Shown: positions 60,831 through 64,000 of the stretch, in pieces | How positions within the stretch are numbered: position 1 is the first letter of the stretch | How the letters are laid out: every line of letters begins with the position of its first letter | From: an uncultured Maribacter sp. | GTDB lineage: Bacteria; Bacteroidota; Bacteroidia; Flavobacteriales; Flavobacteriaceae | NCBI RefSeq assembly: GCF_947500985.1 | Contig: NZ_CANMTX010000001.1 | Coordinates: 186,001-250,000, forward strand | Direction: 5' to 3' | DNA: 64,000 nucleotides | Position numbers and translations under genes: made by a program | Notes under the pieces: model-generated | What the model saw: the letters and a program-made list of their open reading frames with translations, nothing else | Told to the model about the DNA's origin: nothing | Database searches by the model: none

Positions 60831-60944
60831 TTAATGAGTATGATTTCTTGATGATGCCCATTGTACTCTTTTACTGTTCTTAAAACTTGAAAAGAATGAA
60901 TTCTTTCTTGTTTCTGTCGGTGTGTTTCTGATAAAAGTTCTCAT
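60831..60944 (-). CDS. Array small ORF 1, 37 residues
   Basis: ATG at 60944, TAA at 60831; the first unit in transcription order. Residue 14 is Lys where ORFs 2-4 have Arg. The frame is open 28 codons further upstream (to 61028), but that extension lies outside the repeat and is absent from the other copies, so the internal ATG is the start. The product is 37 residues with Arg2, Arg6, Arg13, Lys22, Lys25, Arg26, Arg33 and Trp29. Confidence 0.65.
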   Translation of the reverse strand: MRTFIRNTPTETRKNSFFSSFKNSKRVQWASSRNHTH

Positions 60945-61453
60945 GATGTTTGATTTTATATTGATGATTAATAATTTTCTTATACTTACAAGACGAGGGT
61001 ATTTGAAATTTGTTACAGTACTATGCATAAAAAGGTACTATTTTTAACAAAAAACTATTTAATTATTTTATTTACATACTGATTTACAGTAAGTTAAATT
61101 AATTCGAAGATTTTGTAATTTTAACATTATTTTCGAAATCCATTAATATAATTTCATTTTAAGGGTAGGAGAAAGGGCTAAAAACAAATATAAAAGCATA
61201 TATAATATGATATGAATTAAAAATTATCATAAAGTCTCTTAAAAGTTTGCTAGTTTGAAGCCAACTAATGCTAAATAATTGAAATACAAATCATATCTTT
61301 GCAGAACTTTAAAGGGATGCAGATGATTCTTGCAATGACCTTACAACAAATAGGATAATTAGGTTTACTCAAAAAACTTACCGTTTGTTTTACACGTCAC
61401 CACGTATTTCAATTCCTTTATTGCAAAATCTATTATTATCATTAAAATTACGA
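60945..61453. other. Intergenic region between the small-gene array and the cold-shock protein gene
   Basis: About 500 bp of very AT-rich sequence. The left part is the leader of the array (minus strand), with no clear -33/-7 pair. The right part is the long leader of the cold-shock gene (see 61294). No gene or RNA family recognised. Confidence 0.5.
61294..61301 (+). promoter_or_regulatory. -7 promoter element upstream of the cold-shock-domain gene
   Basis: TATCTTTG is a perfect TAnnTTTG match. Transcription from here would give a leader of about 145 nt before the ATG at 61454, long for this window and reminiscent of cold-shock mRNAs (inference). No -33 TTG at ideal spacing. Confidence 0.5.
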
Positions 61454-61912
61454 ATGGCAAAATCGCAACAAACATTTAATAAAACTGAAAAAGAAAAAAA
61501 GCGCTTAAAAAAGCGTGAAGAAAAGAAGAAAAAAATGCTTGCTCGTAAAGCAGCTGCAAAAGAAAGTGGTACTTCTGGTATTCCACTTGCTTATGTAGAT
61601 TTCAACGGAAACTTGGTAGATACTCCGCCAGATCCAGCAATGAAAGTCGAAATTGAGGCAGAAGATATCGTTTTAGGTATTCCTAAAAAAGAAGAAGGTG
61701 ATGTTGAAGAATTCGATCCAGTAAGAAACGGTAAAGTTTCTTTCTTCGATACAACAAAAGGATTTGGTTTCATTATAGACGCTGAGAACAACGAAAAATA
61801 CTTTGTTCACGTTAGTGGTCTTATCGATGAAATTATGGAAAACGATAAAGTTTCTTACGAGTTAGAAAAAGGCATGAAAGGTATGAACGCCGTTCGTGTA
61901 AAGAAAATTTAG
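61454..61912 (+). CDS. Cold-shock-domain nucleic acid-binding protein with basic N-terminal region
   Basis: From ATG 61454 this is 152 residues; the upstream in-frame extension is not protein-like. Residues ~1-35 are highly charged (KEKKRLKKREEKKKKML). A linker of ~45 residues precedes a cold-shock domain (~90-150) with GKVSFFDTTKGFGFI (RNP1) and KYFVHVSGL (RNP2-like). It likely binds single-stranded RNA or DNA as an RNA chaperone. The basic tail is longer than in minimal Csp proteins. A DMT transporter follows 15 bp downstream. Confidence 0.9.
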   Translation: MAKSQQTFNKTEKEKKRLKKREEKKKKMLARKAAAKESGTSGIPLAYVDFNGNLVDTPPDPAMKVEIEAEDIVLGIPKKEEGDVEEFDPVRNGKVSFFDTTKGFGFIIDAENNEKYFVHVSGLIDEIMENDKVSYELEKGMKGMNAVRVKKI

Positions 61913-61927
61913 TTTTAAAGATTTTTA

Positions 61928-62875
61928 ATGGCGAAAATGCAACGTAACACCGTTCTGGTAGTATTGTCATTTTTCGCCATTTATTTCATTTGGGGTTCTA
62001 CCTATTTATGGAATAAAATTGCAGTAACGGAATTGCCAGCCTTTATGTTGGCAGGTATCCGTTTTGTAATAGCTGGTAGTCTTATTTTTATTATTTCTAA
62101 AATATTAGGCTTCTCTCTTAAAATTACCAAAGAACAATTTAAGAACACTATTCTTGCAGGCTTTCTATTTCTGACTTTTGGAAATGGGGTTGTTGTTTGG
62201 GCTCTTAAATTTGTAGATAGCAGCTTTGCGGCTCTCGAAGTATCAGCGCAACCTTTAGTGGTTTTAATAATGATGCGCTTATTTCAAGGAAAAAAAATAC
62301 AACCAATGTCAATAGTGGGTGTAGTTCTCGGAGTTATGGGTATTTTTCTTTTAGTCGGACAGAAAGACATTATTGCACAAGACCGAGCGATATTGGGCAT
62401 GGTATTAATTTTTTTCTGCATGCTTAGCTGGTCTTATGGTAGTTTATTTGTTGGCAGAGCCGATTTACCAAAAAACTTCTTTGTAAACACGGGTTATCAA
62501 ATGTTCACTAGCGGTATATCGTTATTAATTATTAGTGCCATATTTAGCGAGCAATGGTCGTCTCCAAACACTTGGAGTACTCCCGTTCTTTGGTCTATGT
62601 CGTTGTTGATTATTTTCGGTAGCATTGTAACCTTTACCGCCTTCAATTATTTACTACGTATTGTATCTCCAGAAAAAGTAGCGACTTCTACTTATGTAAA
62701 CCCAATAATTGCTATGATTCTCGGCTGGTATTTTTTAAACGAAGATATTACCGCACAATCAGCAATAGCATCTGTTGTATTATTAACGGGTGTATATTTC
62801 ATTAATAGCAAAAAGAGCTTAACAATATTCTCAAGATTTTCAGGAAAACGTATTCCTAAAAATCCGGTAGAGTAA
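61928..62875 (+). CDS. DMT-superfamily (EamA) transporter
   Basis: This 315-residue inner-membrane protein has about ten membrane helices in two EamA repeats (residues ~10-145 and ~155-300). Typical segments are FIWGSTYLWNKIAVTELP near the N-terminus and the second repeat ending SAIASVVLLTGVYFI. Members export metabolites or amino acids; the substrate is not predictable. It starts 15 bp after the cold-shock gene and overlaps the convergent pseudouridine synthase gene by 20 bp. Confidence 0.88.
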   Translation: MAKMQRNTVLVVLSFFAIYFIWGSTYLWNKIAVTELPAFMLAGIRFVIAGSLIFIISKILGFSLKITKEQFKNTILAGFLFLTFGNGVVVWALKFVDSSFAALEVSAQPLVVLIMMRLFQGKKIQPMSIVGVVLGVMGIFLLVGQKDIIAQDRAILGMVLIFFCMLSWSYGSLFVGRADLPKNFFVNTGYQMFTSGISLLIISAIFSEQWSSPNTWSTPVLWSMSLLIIFGSIVTFTAFNYLLRIVSPEKVATSTYVNPIIAMILGWYFLNEDITAQSAIASVVLLTGVYFINSKKSLTIFSRFSGKRIPKNPVE

Positions 62876-63440
62876 TTTTAATAGTAGCTACTTCTCTTGG
62901 TGTCATATTCTCTAATTGAATATCACCAATTCGTACACGAACCAACCGAACTGTTGGAAAACCTACGTATGCAGTCATTTTACGAACTTGACGAAATTTT
63001 CCTTCTTTAATGATAATGCTTACCCATGAAGTTGGTCTGTGCCTACCAATTCGTAATGCTTGATCTGCATCGGGTAGTGATGGCAAATCCTCTAAAACCT
63101 TTATTTCACAAGGCTTGGTCTTGTATTTCTTTCCGAATATTCCGATAGTTACTCCTTCCGCTATTTTTTGAATTGCATCAGGAGTGATTAAGCCATCCAA
63201 TTGGGCCAAGTATTCCTTTTCTATCCCTGAGCTGTTTATGGTGTCGCTCAACTTCCCATCCGTGGTCATTAATAGTAATCCTTCTGATTTTTCATCTAAC
63301 CGTCCAATTGGCATTATCCCATCCGGAAAATGATAAAGCTCACTTAAAAATCGTTTTTTGCGTAGTTGTCGATCTTCTCCTGATGACATCTGACTCAACA
63401 TTGCGAAGGGTTTATAGATTTTAAAATGACTGTGTTGCAT
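62856..63440 (-). CDS. RsuA-family pseudouridine synthase, RluE-like
   Basis: This 194-residue enzyme has the catalytic Asp in IGRLDEKSEGLLLMTTDG, the family motifs KEYLAQLDG and RKMTAYVGFPTVRLVRVRIG, and a short C-terminus. It lacks the N-terminal S4 RNA-binding domain, as does RluE, which modifies U2457 of 23S rRNA in E. coli. Target assignment is by size and family only. Its 3' end overlaps the DMT transporter gene by 20 bp in convergent orientation. Confidence 0.9.
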   Translation of the reverse strand: MQHSHFKIYKPFAMLSQMSSGEDRQLRKKRFLSELYHFPDGIMPIGRLDEKSEGLLLMTTDGKLSDTINSSGIEKEYLAQLDGLITPDAIQKIAEGVTIGIFGKKYKTKPCEIKVLEDLPSLPDADQALRIGRHRPTSWVSIIIKEGKFRQVRKMTAYVGFPTVRLVRVRIGDIQLENMTPREVATIKITLPDF

Positions 63441-63560
63441 TAATTTAACCGCTTACTATTTATTTTGATGACATATGGTCGCAAAAGATACCCTTTTTAA
63501 CGCATGAATTAGTAATCTACTATAGAGAATGTTACCTTTGTAAGCTCCAGAGAAGATTTT

Positions 63561-64000
63561 ATGCAAGAGACAGTTTTTGAATTACAAGATAGAAAGACCG
63601 ATAAGGAACTTTATAGCTATCAACAAGGAGCAATTCAACAAATTTTTGACAAGTTCGATTCAGAAAAAGATGATTACCATCTTCTATACCAATTACCGAC
63701 CGGTGGTGGTAAAACAGTGATTTTTTCTGAAATGGTACGTCAGTATTTAAAAAACCACAACAAGAAAGTTTTGGTAATGACGCACCGTATTGAACTTTGT
63801 AATCAGACTTCATCAATGCTTACTAGCTTTGGCGTCGTTAATAAAGTAGTCAATAGTAAAGCAAATCTTGATGACCACGAACGTTACAGCTGTTATGTAG
63901 CCATGGTTGAGACCTTAAACAATAGGTTGAATGATGATCAATTAGACATTTCCGACGTTGGTCTTGTTATTATTGATGAAGCTCACTATAATTCTTTTAC
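63561..64000 (+). CDS. DEAD/DEAH-box helicase, N-terminal part (continues beyond window)
   Basis: ATG at 63561 opens a frame that runs to the window edge (146 codons seen). It contains YQLPTGGGKTVIFSEM (Walker A), MTHRIELCNQTSS (motif Ia), VAMVETLNNRL and LVIIDEAHYNSF (Walker B). These match the gene at 13125-14636 nearly block for block, so the two are paralogs about 50 kb apart. A short frame on the opposite strand (63559-63816) is an antisense shadow. The remaining domain is outside the window. Confidence 0.88.
   Translation, partial: MQETVFELQDRKTDKELYSYQQGAIQQIFDKFDSEKDDYHLLYQLPTGGGKTVIFSEMVRQYLKNHNKKVLVMTHRIELCNQTSSMLTSFGVVNKVVNSKANLDDHERYSCYVAMVETLNNRLNDDQLDISDVGLVIIDEAHYNSF

Larger units (their letters stand above)
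60133..60944 (-). repeat. Tandem array of five 174-175 bp units, each with a 37-codon ORF
   Basis: Start codons at 60944, 60769, 60595, 60420 and 60246 are spaced 175, 174, 175 and 174 bp apart. Each unit is a 37-codon ORF plus a 60-61 bp spacer. The first four (in transcription order) are nearly identical in DNA. The fifth keeps the leader (for example TTCGGTGATTAGCC on the plus strand) but has a diverged ORF. It is read on the minus strand and closed by the terminator at 60093-60128. Confidence 0.85.

Noticed and set aside
60133-60964. Repeat array considered as a CRISPR
   Set aside because: The units are 174-175 bp long and homologous along their whole length; there are no short identical repeats with unique spacers and no cas genes. 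The conserved coding frame explains the pattern better.
60831-61028. 65-residue version of array ORF 1 starting at 61028
   Set aside because: The extra N-terminal part lies outside the repeat unit and is absent from all other copies; the internal ATG at 60944 is shared by all.
63559-63816. Minus-strand frame of 85 codons at the right edge
   Set aside because: It is antisense to the helicase that starts at 63561, whose motifs are unmistakable.

Overview
The window is chromosomal DNA of a low-GC marine member of the Bacteroidota, most likely Flavobacteriaceae (a Maribacter/Zobellia-like genus fits but cannot be fixed from sequence alone). Supporting signs are a short primary sigma factor of 287 residues, -7 promoter elements of the TAnnTTTG type, a type IX secretion type B sorting domain, a YaiO-type outer-membrane barrel, a PL7 alginate lyase lipoprotein, and intergenic repeats typical of flavobacterial genomes. 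I recognise no rRNA, tRNA, CRISPR array or complete transposon.

Layout. 0-8.5 kb: the end of a hybrid kinase (REC-Hpt), a stand-alone receiver, a HEAT-repeat membrane protein, a family-2 glycosyltransferase, an LTA-synthase/sulfatase-like enzyme with a TPR tail and a YaiO-like barrel form one tight plus-strand operon, probably for a surface glycan. 8.5-9.8 kb: a secreted fusion of an ILEI/FAM3-like domain with a GDPD-like domain. 10.1-10.5 kb: two tiny paralogous ORFs that share a bidirectional terminator with rpoD. 11.5-19.5 kb: DUF6155 protein, hydroxyacid reductase, DEAD/DEAH helicase, membrane esterase, glycosyltransferase and beta-hydroxyacid dehydrogenase. 19.9-22.2 kb: a cassette-like block (YdeI-like, alpha/beta hydrolase, WYL regulator) bounded by inverted GGCTTACAAC motifs. 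22.4-23.5 kb: a TlpA-like lipoprotein gene broken by one in-frame amber codon. 23.9-30.6 kb: a T9SS cargo protein, a TraB/DUF5694-like lipoprotein, a small secreted protein and two convergent PLP enzymes of sulfur amino acid metabolism. 30.6-31.0 kb: a palindromic repeat element. 31.2-36.6 kb: an unknown protein, the thiamine salvage operon thiM-thiE-tenA-thiD and an alginate lyase, interspersed with copies of a dispersed repeat. 36.7-39.6 kb: a D-lactate dehydrogenase-like enzyme, a nitrilase and a quinone oxidoreductase. 39.8-42.9 kb: a peroxide-defence unit (secreted ankyrin protein, exported catalase, divergent OxyR). 43-48.7 kb: DUF2911, SDR, PAP2, MenB, a serine hydrolase and DUF2452. 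48.8-52.9 kb: a cell-wall/envelope run (cytochrome-like FG-GAP lipoprotein, 3D-domain protein, amidase, M14 peptidase). 52.9-55 kb: OmpA and VWA lipoproteins. 55.3-58 kb: XdhC- and MocA-like cofactor genes with an amidohydrolase. 58.3-60 kb: an ECF sigma factor with a membrane partner, and a GntR regulator. 60.1-60.95 kb: a tandem array of small genes. 61.4-64 kb: a cold-shock-domain protein, a DMT transporter, a pseudouridine synthase and the start of a second helicase paralogous to the one at 13.1 kb.

The most unusual item is the array at 60,133-60,944. Five consecutive minus-strand ORFs of exactly 37 codons sit at a 174-175 bp pitch and end in one terminator. Four are nearly identical, and most differences between them are synonymous. 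The fifth is strongly diverged but keeps the same length, the same leader and several residues at matching positions. I know of no described family that it matches, and its function is unknown.
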